Source: Himantopus leucocephalus (lineage: Eukaryota; Chordata; Aves; Charadriiformes; Recurvirostridae). From it: a stretch of 64,000 nt of DNA. Below, piece after piece: positions 1 to 12,700 of this stretch. The stretch is taken from contig RSEF01000001.1 of assembly GCA_003993805.1 (NCBI GenBank), positions 58,348,269 through 58,412,268 of the forward strand, read 5' to 3'. Position 1 is the stretch's first letter. The number at the start of each line of letters is the position of its first letter. Below the pieces are notes generated by a model. The model worked only from the letters and a program-made list of their open reading frames with translations, made no database searches and was not told the DNA's origin. The translations under genes were made by a program, and so were the position numbers.

Positions 1-82
1 TGTCCCTGTCCATGGCAGGGGGGTTGGAACTAGGTGATCTTTACAGGTCCCTTCCAACTCTAAGCATTCTACGATTCTATGA
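1..82 (+). repeat. CR1 LINE fragment, 3' end
   Basis: Sequence around GGGTTGGAAC, then GGTCCCTTCCAACTC and a degenerate terminal octamer repeat (CATTCTACGATTCTATGAT) matches the 3' end of avian CR1 in plus orientation. The 5' part lies off the window edge. It sits in intron 29 of NUP205, antisense to the gene; bases 83-476 show nothing else. Confidence 0.9.
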
Positions 83-476
83 TGTAAATTCTGTAACACC
101 ATCTTCAACTGGCACTTAATTTAACTTTCCTATGGCAATACTAGCAGAAATAAATAAAACAAATAGATTTCTTAAGTCAGAGTTCTACTGTTCACATAAA
201 AGAATATTTTTAAGTAAGTTCAGCAAGTTTATGCTGCTCCAAAAAAGCGGCAATATTTACACACCTCTATTCTGCTTGTTGTTCAGATTAAAAAAATAAT
301 ATGCCTTTATTAATTTTTTTCATGTTAGTAACATCACTTAGATCTATATTAATCATGTAAGATCCATCTAATTGACTGTAATAAAAACCCTCACTGCATA
401 ACAGGAAGCAGGTCAGTCCATCTTTCTACTCTTGGTGTTTGGAATTCCCACACATGAACTGCAAAGGTCAACACAC

Positions 477-747
477 CTGTTTTCAAAATGAAATCCAGCA
501 GCTTTTTTAAGATGATGTGGAGAGAGGAGTCACCAATGGAAGCAAAACCCATAGATATGCTCTCAGAGCCAGGTGATGAGGTAAAAGAACCATCCAGCAT
601 CAAGACATATTGGGACTGTCCCGCCATAGGGAGTGCAAGTGGCTGTTTCTGCTCAGTTTTCACGGACTGGCTCAGGTGGGCAGTCAGGGTGAACACAGCC
701 CCTGCCACCACCGGCATCAACTCCTGAGCTGCATCATCATCTAGGAT
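477..747 (-). CDS. NUP205: NUP205 exon 29, last exon in the window (residues 1323-1413)
   Basis: Starts [19 protein letters not shown], passes through a divergent stretch ([15 protein letters not shown]), and ends [18 protein letters not shown] with one base before GTGTGT. The next exon (human GGFQRVRTHL) is not in bases 1-476, so it lies off the left edge. Confidence 0.96.
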
Positions 748-3700
748 CTTAACACAGAAGAAGAAAAAGAAAAAAAAAATTAAAAAAGTAGAAAAGTGTC
801 TGATTTCATGAGCTATTAAAGCAATTAATTTAGCCTCTCAGCTATTTCATTTATGTACGGATAAGGATTTCATTAACATGGCACTATTTAAAACAAATCA
901 AAATCAGCAGTGTCAGAAACTTGTTCAGAAAGATGAGTTGAACACATTTTAATTGAGAAGACCATTAGCCTTCATTTTTTAATTTACATAAATCACAGGC
1001 AGGATGATAATTAAATTTGGATGGGGAAAAGGGAAGGAACGTGCTGACATCTGAGTTGCTTTATTAGTAAAATATCTAAGCCTAAGCTATGGAAAGAACA
1101 GCTGACACCCTCTTGGCTTTGCAGCTACGTAAGAAAACTATTTTGATTAAAAATGTGAAGATACAATTTAGAAAACTCAAAGGGGTGAGCATCAAAGAAG
1201 TGAGCATCAAAGGAGCATTTAAGACTGTGGAGAAACACTAATGAGAAGTTAGCATTTACTATTTTAGTTCACTTCATTTAAAAAGTAAACCTGGTATCTT
1301 TATCACTGACACTCAAGAAGTTTTCCTTTTAAGCAATATAGTTGTATAATACAAGAGATCAATTATTTTCAGAAGAAAATAACAATATTTTTTTCCTCAA
1401 CTTAACCAAATCTTCACTAAAAAATAAGTATTACAGAAAATTAAAGTCTGAAATTTCTGCTCTGTAAAGATTTTAGGAAAGAAATTCCTTCAACTTGCAA
1501 AGGCCTCCATTGTTTCCCATTTTTTTAATTTTGTTCACATAAAAAACAAAACCAGTACTCCACTAAGTTATAGTTTTTAGGTATCCCCTACAGAAGAAAA
1601 TAATGGCAAAACCAACAACAAAAATCCAAAACGTTACCGTTTTCTTGAAAAAAATACAGCATTTTCATGTATTTCTCAAAACAACTTGTCTAATCAGGAG
1701 AACTACAAACAGCATAACTCTCACAATAAAGCAAAAAAAAAAAATTAATGACGCCCCAGCAGCCTAAACAATGCAAGGATCCTTCATTACATTTTGTCTT
1801 TGAGAATGGCTGGGTCAGTAGTAGCTGCCTACTCTGACTCAAAAATTACTACTGTAATTCAGCAGTAAACCACCTAGAATTTAAATATGTTAAGACAGAG
1901 CAAACTCAAAAAAGCCCTTCAAATTGTAAAATGTTAACTTTTTCTGCTCCGAAGCTTCCTTCGACTCTCATTTTTCAAAAGAAGCAGTGGTAGGATTTGC
2001 AGTGAGTCATCTAAACCCAGTAAATCAGCAACTGCAGTACTGTTTGCCTTCATCCCTTCCAGGAGTTCTTTTATGCTCCTCATCAAAATGGGCTGTTTCC
2101 TTTTCACATACCCTTTCCAGACTACCATCTGGAATCTACTAGATTATACTGAAATGTCTTTGAAATTCATCAATATATGGTTCATAGTTCCACAGTAGCT
2201 ATGCAAGAATACAGAGTATCCCCTCTGTCCACAGTGCATTCAACTTCAGCGTAGTAGCAATCAGAAAACTAAAAAGAATACTAGAGGCAGACAAATTTTT
2301 TTTTGGATTACAATCAAGAATGCTACTTGAAGAGTAGTTTCGCTTTCATGTAAAAAGCTATAGCAACAAAGTTCAAGGAGAGGGTTGATTTCCAGTACAG
2401 CATTACCTTGTCATGCACATCCTGCAACAGGTCACGGATAATCAGTTGTCTGTCCTCAGCCTGTATGAGATCCTGGGGGCAGGCAGTGAGTATAATTTCC
2501 ACCAGTTGTCTCCATGACTCTAAAGCATGCCTCTTAGCATGGAGGCATTGCAGCAGCTTGTTCCGCTCCACTACATACTGCAGGATAGTGTTGATCTCCT
2601 AAACACCCATGACAAAGAAACTGAGTTATAATGTGCTAAAAGAAGTTAATGGCAAAGACAGATTTCAAGATGACAATTTTATCTATTAGTAATATTCTGG
2701 GGGGGGAAGTCTTCAGCTTATCAGAAACAAGCTGCTATTAACTATTTTAACAAGATAGGCCAATCCATTTCTAAGCTACTTTTCACAAGACCTTTCCCTC
2801 ATGAATGTCTCAAGCTCGTAGCAAAAAACGAACAAAAAAAATTACCAGGGAAATTATTTTCTAATGCACAATTTACCATCAAAACAAAAACAACTATGAA
2901 AAATCTATTTGTGCATTTTGTTTCCATTTTTGTCTGAGTCATTTCTCCTTCATCCTTCAAGTTTCAAATCCATTTAGCCAATTTCAACTAAATTTAAAAG
3001 ATGGCATGAACCTCAGAAAATAATTAAGCTCCAAGTTCACTGAAACTATAGCTGTGTTGAAGAAAGGATGAATAAATTGTCATCCCCTGTGACAGAAAGG
3101 CAAGATGAACTTGGCTGCTACACACTGTACTTGTCAACAGCCAATCTTGGCATCACTTAGGTACTGCTTTCTGTACAGTGGAGTGGGAGCAGCAATTGTT
3201 ATCAGTAATAGGGAGGGAAAAGGTTCAAGAAAAAAGAAAACAGACTCCAGGTCTGCTGCTTAGAGAACAGTACATTAAGAAGTAGTTTATCTCACCAAAT
3301 TTTACTGTCTTCTTTTTTCTTCAGGAATTACTAAGTCAAATCCAGAAACTTTCATAGTAAAGCTTACGACTTGACAGTATACGAAATCCACCAAGAGCAA
3401 CAACAAACAGTAGCTTACTTTTTCCTATACTTACCTCCATAAGTAAAGGTCTCTGGCCTATTGCTGCCATTCCTTGAAGGGCATTGACTTCTGCAACCAG
3501 AACTCTGTGAAGGTACTGAAATTAAAAAGTTAAAAAAGAAACTTTAATGACAAGGAAGATATATTTGTTCCTTCTACAACTATTTAGGAGATGGATACAT
3601 AATGACAGATGCAACCAAAGGACTGAGATTCAAATAAGTTTTACTCATTTTTTAGGTTTCTCCCATACTTCATTCTCTAACTGCAGTACTTTTAGCTGTC

Positions 3701-6700
3701 TAGTCTCTCTCCCTGCTCACAGCAGTTCTCATTTTTGCACTCATTCATTTCCTTCTGGTCCTAAGTTGTTCTGTCCTTTCATGAGCTCTTCTAACACATC
3801 AGACTCCCTTTCCTCTTCAACCTCCACTATAGTCCTCTTGCACAGAAGGATTTGTTTCCTCTCAAGTCTAAAATACATTTTACAATACAGAATAGCTGGT
3901 TCCTAATACGGAATAGCTGCATTCCTATCACCATCAGGATCACTTTTAAATTACATTCTGCTCCTGCTCTGTCCCATCTCTCAGATTACAAAATTTTCAG
4001 GACTATTTATCATACGCTGGTCAAGTACTCATCACAATGGGACACGAGTAAGAACTACTGCAGTACACAACTATGTTGGGTATGTAATCGTGTACGCATA
4101 TGTAGTTGTACATAGTTGTGTATTGGAGACCAGTGAAATACATGAGGTAGATACCATATCACTTGGGTGTTCCAAGAGGGGAAAAACATTAACATAGAAA
4201 TATTTCCTGAAAGTGTCTTAAACTGATGCATCTGTTTACTGCAAATGAGAAACCAATGCATGCAATGAAGAAGCAGAAGTAAACTAATCCAAATAGTTTG
4301 CATAAGTTACACACGTATCTGAAACAGCTATACTTTTTACGTGAAAGCAAGTTTTAAAGTATTATTAATACACTGATATTTTTTTATTATTATTATCATC
4401 AAGATACAAAATAGCACACGCAACTTGAGAACACAGACCACTGCGCACCTTGACGTTGCAGACCACTTGTCCACGTGCATTCTTGTGCTCACAATTAGCA
4501 ATGACTTGCTCAATCTGAACCCGATCAAAAAAATCCAGTTGTAAAGGCTCTGGAATGTCCTGACTGAAGTCAATCGAATCGAGGATACTTAAGATCTTCC
4601 TGCGCACTGGAAATGTAAATCAATTCAAACTGTATTCAGAAATATTAAGGGGAAAACAAAAAAAATGACAATAGGAGCCTAACATACCTTTTTTAATCCA
4701 AATCTTAACGTGTTAAGTTTCAAAAGAAAATATTAAATCTTCAGAAAGTGCTACCAATCTATATAAAGTGGCTTGAAAACATTTTCTAGAGCCTTAAATT
4801 CTTTATTTGTATTATACTGTATTGTTCTCCTATTATGTATGCATGCAATCCAATATTTAAAAATACAAGATTCTAATTTTTTCTCCTTAATAAAGGCAGG
4901 CTGGTTTTCAATGAGAACCATGCAGTCTTTTGTTGAGACTTAAAAACGTTGTAAAGAATCTGAAGTTACTTACTGGGGTTTTTTATTCTTTGTCATGAAA
5001 ATAACAAATATGTTCAGCCTTAGCAACAGCCTCACTGTTTTTACTGTCAGCAGTAAATTTATAGACTACCACCCGCCCATTCTGGCCTTCCATAGATACT
5101 TAAACACAGACTCTTCTAACTTCCTTTCCAGTCCAGTATTTTCCACTCACTCCAACCATCTACATCAAGGTTCTAAAATTCATTTTTTTTCACCACACTA
5201 AATAAAATTATCCCATGTACTGCTGCTGTTTAGAAAATCTATTATTTTCTTTTTCAAAGTGCCTTTTCTAAAGGCAGCCCTCCCCCCGCTCAGGATCAGA
5301 AAAACTTTACTGAGAAATAATCAACAGCCATAATGCTTACCTTTGGAAGCAGTGTCAAAGTGGAGAAACCCACTGACTGATCGACTTTCATCTTCCATCC
5401 CTCCTTCACCATCAGCTGAAGGTAATGAAACATAATAAATAAATTAAAAAATAGAAAAAATCAAAGCAAAAAATACCACCTACTTTATTAATACTGAAAG
5501 AGAAAGATGGAGAGAGCACATACTGACAAACCTTTCATGCGAAAGCCTTCCAATACAAATACAGCCTTGACTGTTAATAAAATGAAAACAACACTTATCG
5601 CACTGAAGCTAGCCAATTATCAAATATACATTAGACAGTACTAGAAATGCCTAAAAAGATACCCCACCCTCCAGTATGAATAATGCAGTTGAACACTGTA
5701 AAATGAATAAGGTATCTGGACACAGTTTCTCATACTCAGACCTCCACAAGGATGAAGAGACAGTGTTCAGACCTAATAAAAGTGACAGAAATTACTGTAC
5801 TGCTGCAGCCCATTATATTTTCCAGTTATTCTGTTTATTTTATTCATGTAAAGAGTTTTATTGACACCCATTTCTAATTCTCTTGATGCATTTCTACTCT
5901 GCTCTGAAATCTTGCCTTTTTATTTAACGTGGCATTTTACGTTCTATTGGGATGAAATATCATTTTTGTGATGTTATAATGTCAAAAGCCAAATTGACCT
6001 GCAGCTACTGTCTTCTGTGAGAGAGGGTTGAAAATGTGTGACAGACAGACCGAAGTTAAGACTGAGAAAACTTTGTCTAGAACTGTTTACCAAGGAAGAC
6101 CCTTGATGTTCTCTATACAGTAACAACTCTGGATAGCATCCCAAAATAAATTATTTTATAATTTTAATTATTTTTTATATTCCCCTCTCCTGCCCCATAA
6201 ACTATGTTTGTTTTCTATATCAGTGTATACACCAAGACATTTCAAAAATGAAACGCAGACAAAGCAGTAATGATCAAAAAGATGCCCTGATTGCTTTCAC
6301 TATGAGTCCACAACCACCATCATCTTTCTTCCCATCTCTCCAGTGGCAATTCCAGACCCGGTATCACAAATGAACTGTCACAAATTATAGAGAAAAGATT
6401 TCAAATAAAGTCTCTCACACTTCCATTTATTCAAGCTTATTTACCCTCACAATAAATTCCTCTTACCCAAGTATGGTTTCACAGGCATGTCATCAAGCAG
6501 CAGATGCAGCAGTCTCTGAGTGTGGGAGCGCTGGCGGTTCAACGATGTCACTCGCATTTCTATAGCTGCAGTTTTCATCAGCCAAGACATTTGGTTTAGT
6601 GTTGAAATCTCATGTTCTGGGTGGGGATATGGAAACAATTAGAAATTGAACATAAATAATATTACGTTCTCCACAGAAAGCATTTTTCATTTGAGAAAGC

Positions 6701-9700
6701 TTTTAGACAATGTCATTACTTACTATCTGCTCACGCTTTGTTTATGAGAAAAGGACTGAGAGATCTGACAAAAGCCATTAAATGAACATGTGGTTATTAT
6801 GAAAACAAATCATACACATACATGCAATTAAGGGCATACACGTACACAAAAAATCTGGATATAACCTGTACTAACAGTCACTGTGGAGAATGCAGTGCTT
6901 CATGAGCTAATAGGTTCAGTTATAATTGCAGTGAAAATAATCAGACATTTACCCAAAATGAATGATAACTTTAATCAAAGTTGGTAAGGCTTGAACGTGG
7001 ATCTCCAAGAATCTTCATATTCCTTATTCATCTAGTTTAGATTCTTAAGTTATATAAGAAAAATCTAAAGTGCTTTACCTATGCTGGATACATGTACTCG
7101 AATGCTAAGTTTACTGTCATTTAACAAAGCACTAGTGGTCAAGCATCTGATAAAGTGAGTAAGTACGTTTATTCAGTTTAAGACACCTGAGAAATGTTGG
7201 TTTGAAATGCTAAAAACACATTTATTAACTTAAAAATTAATGCCATCACCAAGTAAATATTCTTTATTCAAAGGAAGGGAAGATACAGGCTATTACAACC
7301 ACCAGCCTTCTATTCCCTCAGTTCTTCACAGAATTCTTACTTTTCAAAAATATGATATTTTTTCTCTGTGGTATAATCTAACAAAACTACAATGATAATT
7401 GAAATATAGATTAGGATTTGCTTCCGAAGACTTGATGCACTCCGAAACTAACATTCTTTTACAAAAGTTCAGCACTAATAATCTGAACTTCCTAAATAGG
7501 CAGAGTTCAGTCTTTGCAAAATTAGAAGGTTAGCAGAGGCAGTAATTAATTCAGTTTAATAATGCTACCTATGTTTCTTCAATGATTCCTAGGAAGTCTA
7601 AATATGCACTGAATTTTAAGCATGCACAAGCTTGTCTTAGCATAAAGATTACCTTTGATAGAAAACGGCAAATACTGCAGCTGAGTGAATAAGAAATCCT
7701 GACTGGTCCTCAGATACCTCATAGTTGGACCTGATGTGTCAGAGCATGCACATAACTGATAGATCACCTGACAATCAAAAAAACCAGTAGATAACCATTT
7801 ATGGAATTTATTTTAAAAACAAAACAACCACCAAATCAAAAGATGCATAATGCTGGTTTACTGCTCAAACATTATTGCCTGTATTTACAGTAAGTTTTCT
7901 ATAAACTTAGTCCAAAGCTTAACATATTATTTATAATAGATGTTGAATTATGACGTTAAAGGACTACTAGCATGTGGATAATCCCAACAGCTATTTGCCC
8001 ACAACGTGTCACTATAAAAGCCTTTCTGTTCAGCTCACTTAAAAATGAGTCTTTTTCAGTCTCCAAGTTCAACTGCACAGGAAATGTAATATTTTTTTCC
8101 CCCCTCCTTCTAATAGTATGGTCTCTTTCACTTTTAATAATGTTTAAAATCCTTTCTAGATTCCACAGATTTTCAACATGATACAGATGTAAATCCTATG
8201 ATTATATGATTTAAGGCCAAAGATCAGCTACCTTGCACACACGTCTAATTCAGTTGTCTTCCCTATCTCACACCCTCAGACATACATACATTCTGTCACT
8301 ACCACAGAATAAAGAAGATAATGTTATTGGTTTATTGGGGATTATTTATTATCTTACTTGCTGGCAAACTGCCGTTACAAAATTTAAAAAAAAAAATATT
8401 GGCATATGGTCACAACAGATTCAAAGGCTCACCAGAAACATTTAGAACATTAGTTTTATAAATATATCCTAATTCCGAGTTCTGACATGACTGCAAATTT
8501 TTTATTTTCTGTGTTGCTACAAGATAATGCTTTTTCACACAGAAAAAGGTAGAATAGAAAGAGTTCAATGTATATAAAAACCTGACAGATACATTTTAAA
8601 AATGAAACTATTATCAGAATCATCAACCATCTGTGTTCACCAAACAAGAAGTGGCTAATTTTATTTAGAGCCTACTTTTAGTATATGCCAACAGAAAATA
8701 TGCCGAATACCTGGTAACAGAGTTCTGCAAGATGAGGAGATTCCTGAACTGCTGTAGGCCCATTCCTTGTTTCGGTACCCTTCTCCAATATGTTCAAAAT
8801 AGCATGAAGGCAAGTCCGTGGGCAACCCAAGACACCTTAAAATACAAAAATAATTTCTTAATGTTCTTGCTCTTACTTGCCTCCATAGCAAACATAGATT
8901 AGTACACAGAATTACGGAAACTAAATTGTTCAGATACCCTGTGCTGCACTACACTGCTCCACAGAGCTGCAGCAAAAATATCTGGCAAAGTTTTTTCTCT
9001 ATTAATTAAAATAAAAGAAGGAATTCTGTTTAAGCAAATATCTAACAAGAACACTTATAGTTAGCCTGTACATTTTTGAGATGCTGGTGAAAGAGGATAA
9101 ATTATTTAAGAACTTATTTAAGAACTTTCTCTTCAGTTCTATAAAATAAGAATAAAAAAGAAAAAGACATTAAATTGATTCTTTAATATTCTGCATGAAC
9201 CAAATGAAAATTTGAATTCTCGCTCTTAAACTTTAACTGAATACTCATTTGCCAATTTCAAAAAGGAGCTTTAAATTCCTGTCTATTTTACAATTACAGC
9301 CATTTTTATGATTAATGCTCCTGAAGGCACCTGACACTGCAACCAAGGGGAACAGGGAGGAGATTTTAATACTGAAGTCAAAATCCTAGTTTTTTTGCAT
9401 TCTTCCTTTAGCCAATTAATTCTTTAATCAAGCCAGAAGGATGACCTGAACCAGTAAAGGCATCAGTAACCGCAGTTCTTACAGGGGAAATCATCTTGTC
9501 TTTTTGGACATGTATAATTTATGCTTTAGTAGGAAATTATTATCTCGAGGCAAATGGCTTATGGTCATTATTTCTTCACATTATTCATGGGATAATTCAA
9601 AGAGGTGTGCAAGGCTCTCTCATGGCTTTGAGACAGAGATCGTATGACTGACCTAACGTATGATACGCTGTAAAATTGTGTGGGTGTAGATCTGTTACCT

Positions 9701-12700
9701 GTACTGTCTAACTATGGAATTTCAAAATATCCAAAACACGGTCTGCAATTGTAAGCTACTTTGCAGATGAAAGAAATAGGTTGGCATCTTTTTTTCATCT
9801 TTCTGATATATCAAATAACTTTAAGACTTTTTTTTTCTGCCCAAATAAAATTCAGGTCCTATCTACCCTTCATTTAGAACTACGAAGGACTGAAAAATGC
9901 TGGGCCACAGCATCCAATATGAATCTAAAGATAACAAGAAATATTCTTCTCTAAGTAACTAAAATCAAATGTTTTTTCAATCATATTCATATAAAACATC
10001 CTTTAAAACAGTTGAGAAAGAATCTCATACTTCAGATTGGAAGGGACTCCAGAACGTCTCAACTCCAAACTACTGCTCAGTTATGACATCAGACCAGATT
10101 GTTCATGGCTTTATACAGTTGGGTCTTGAAAACTTCCAAGCATGAAGACTGCATGACCTCTCTGGCCAACCCACTCCATTGCTTCACTGTCTTCATGGTG
10201 AAAAAGTTTCTCCTATATCCTGTTGCAGCCTCTCTTGTTTCAATTTATGCCCACTGTCTCTCATCTTCTTGCCACACACCTCTGAAGAGGCTGGCTTTAT
10301 CCTCTCATTAACCTCTTTGCAGGTATTCGAAGACTGCTATTAGGTCCCCCCAAAGCCTTCTCTTCTCCAGGCTGAAGAAGTCCCATTCCCTCAGCTTCTC
10401 CTCAAAGGATGAGTGCTTCAGCCCCCTGATCATCTCTGCTGAACTTGCTCAAGTTTATCAATGTCTGCCTTGTACTGAATATAAGCTAGAAGCTGAGGAG
10501 GCAAACAAGATGCATACTAACACACTATTTTTCTCACCAATTCAAGAAACATTAGAAATGTCACTCCTGTTGCTTTAAAGTTCATATTCTCATATACAGA
10601 CTCATGCATATGAATATACAAATATATATTACTAATATATAAATATATTATTAATATATAAATATATTAATATACCTAGCAGTAGAATGAAAGCCCACAT
10701 ATTCTAATAGGTTTTCTTCTACAACGTTAAACAGCAAAACTGTTTTTCTTCCCTATAATTAAACAGGAGTTTGAGGAGGGATAGTAGTCAAGTAGTATAA
10801 CTAGTTCAAAGTGACAATCTGCTCCGTAGATTCCCATGTTGTCACATGTAGGTACTTCTTGGATCATCACATTTCTTTGTACTGTGGACACAACCACACT
10901 GCATAAAATAGTAAATAAATTAATGTTTAACTTCTAAATTATCATTTTCGCCCACAATTCTATTTTCAAGTCTGTTCCAAAATCCAGCTTAAACAAAGGA
11001 TCAAATCCTGTAGCCATTTAAATGCTTGTCCTGGTTTGAGCGACACAGGACTAATTTCTCTCCTAATNNNNNNNNNNNNNNNNNNNNNNNNNNNNNNNNN
11101 NNNNNNNNNNNNNNNNNNNNNNNNNNNNNNNNNNNNNNNNNNNNNNNNNNNNNNNNNNNNNNNNNNNAAATGACAATAAATTGTTATGGGTCTCTCAAAC
11201 CATAACAATGCTGTATTGGGTATCAACACATCTTTTAATTTTACTTTTGAGGATTAGAACAAGGCCTGTTGTCTTAATGTTAAGAGGAACTGCTTCTCCC
11301 CATGAATTTTTCAATAAATATTCTCAGTGTTGGTAACAGAACTGATTAAATGCCAGATCAACTATTCCTCTTCATACCTGGATCTTGTAGATTTGTGGTG
11401 CTGACAGGTTTCTTTAGTTCATATCCCAAGAGATACAGAGCAAGGCTGGGCGGACTACACTCAAGAGAACTGATAAGAAGATTCAAAATATGGATCCTTG
11501 TTTCATGATGGATCTGTGCCCGCTTCTTTTCAGGCTCCAGTTCTTGATTAAAAAAATAAAAAAAAAGATGAGGTGAATAATGAAGTGAAGAAATCCGTTT
11601 AATGGAATAATTCTTGGAGCCTTCAAGTTAAATACAAGAAAGCTAAGGCATCAACTTATATTAGTACAGAGGGATACAAGACCAAAATTTCAAATTACTA
11701 TTAATACAGCTCTAAATAATACATCCAGATCAATGTTAAATACTTGTCTTCTGAAAACAGACTCAGTTTGTAGTTGGCTCATCATACTATGGACATATCT
11801 TAACAAGACATTGGTGCTTTTCATTCTCTTAAAGGTCCAATTCTACAGAAACAATGCAAGAAAAGGGTTTTCTGACTTAAAAGCACTTTTTTCACCTCTA
11901 TCATTATTTCATTCTATGCAAAAGACAACAGTGTAAGCCATTTTTAAGAAGCCTTTTACATACCTTCATCTGGATTAATTAATTCTTCTGCATCTTCATT
12001 GTCCAAACATTCCACAAACCCAGCCATCAGCTTCTGGCTAATACTCTGTATTCAACAATGAAAGGATGGAAATGAAGAGGATTTTAAGATTATTGAAAAC
12101 AATACCTTTCATAATTCCCTCCATATAAGTTGACAGAAGTTCCAGACAAAAACTATATAACCTAGTTAATAAGCAGGAGTTAAGACTTGTAGCTGTTCTA
12201 AGCATAGGTTAGCAATTAGACACTGAACAGCAAAAAAAAAATAAATCTACTGTTGTTACATATGCTAAAGTATCCTCACAGCTTGAAGACTATGAAAGTC
12301 AAGAAAAAGTCTCAGTATCTCAAAGAATATTGTCCCTTTCCATCTTGCAAACATTCGTGAATTTCTTTTTTTCAGTTAATTAAGTAGTTGCTTTTCACAA
12401 TGCCACAGTAAAAGACTTTTTAGAGGCAGGTAGATATAAGACAAAATACAGTTTTAATGTACTTGATCTAGAAACCTATCCTTTATGAGCATTATGGAGC
12501 ACCAGTATTTCTCCACCGATTTCTCTTTCCAGATCCAAAGAAACTGGCACTTACCTGATCATGCGTGAAATCACCAACTAGCTTTGCCTGGATGTTGGAA
12601 TTACAAGAAATACAGCACAAAATCTTGGCACTTTCAAAAGCCAGTTCAGGATTGCCGTTCCCATGATAAAGGTACCTTCAAAAATACAAAATTATTGTAA

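Larger units (their letters stand above)
8836..11377. other. NUP205 intron 21
   Basis: This 2.5 kb intron holds a CR1 fragment, an AT microsatellite-like stretch and an LTR interrupted by an assembly gap. Nothing else was recognised in it. Confidence 0.75.

Noticed and set aside
8185..8215. ATCCTATGATTATATGATT, considered as a CR1 terminal repeat
   Set aside because: No CR1 body sequence is next to it.
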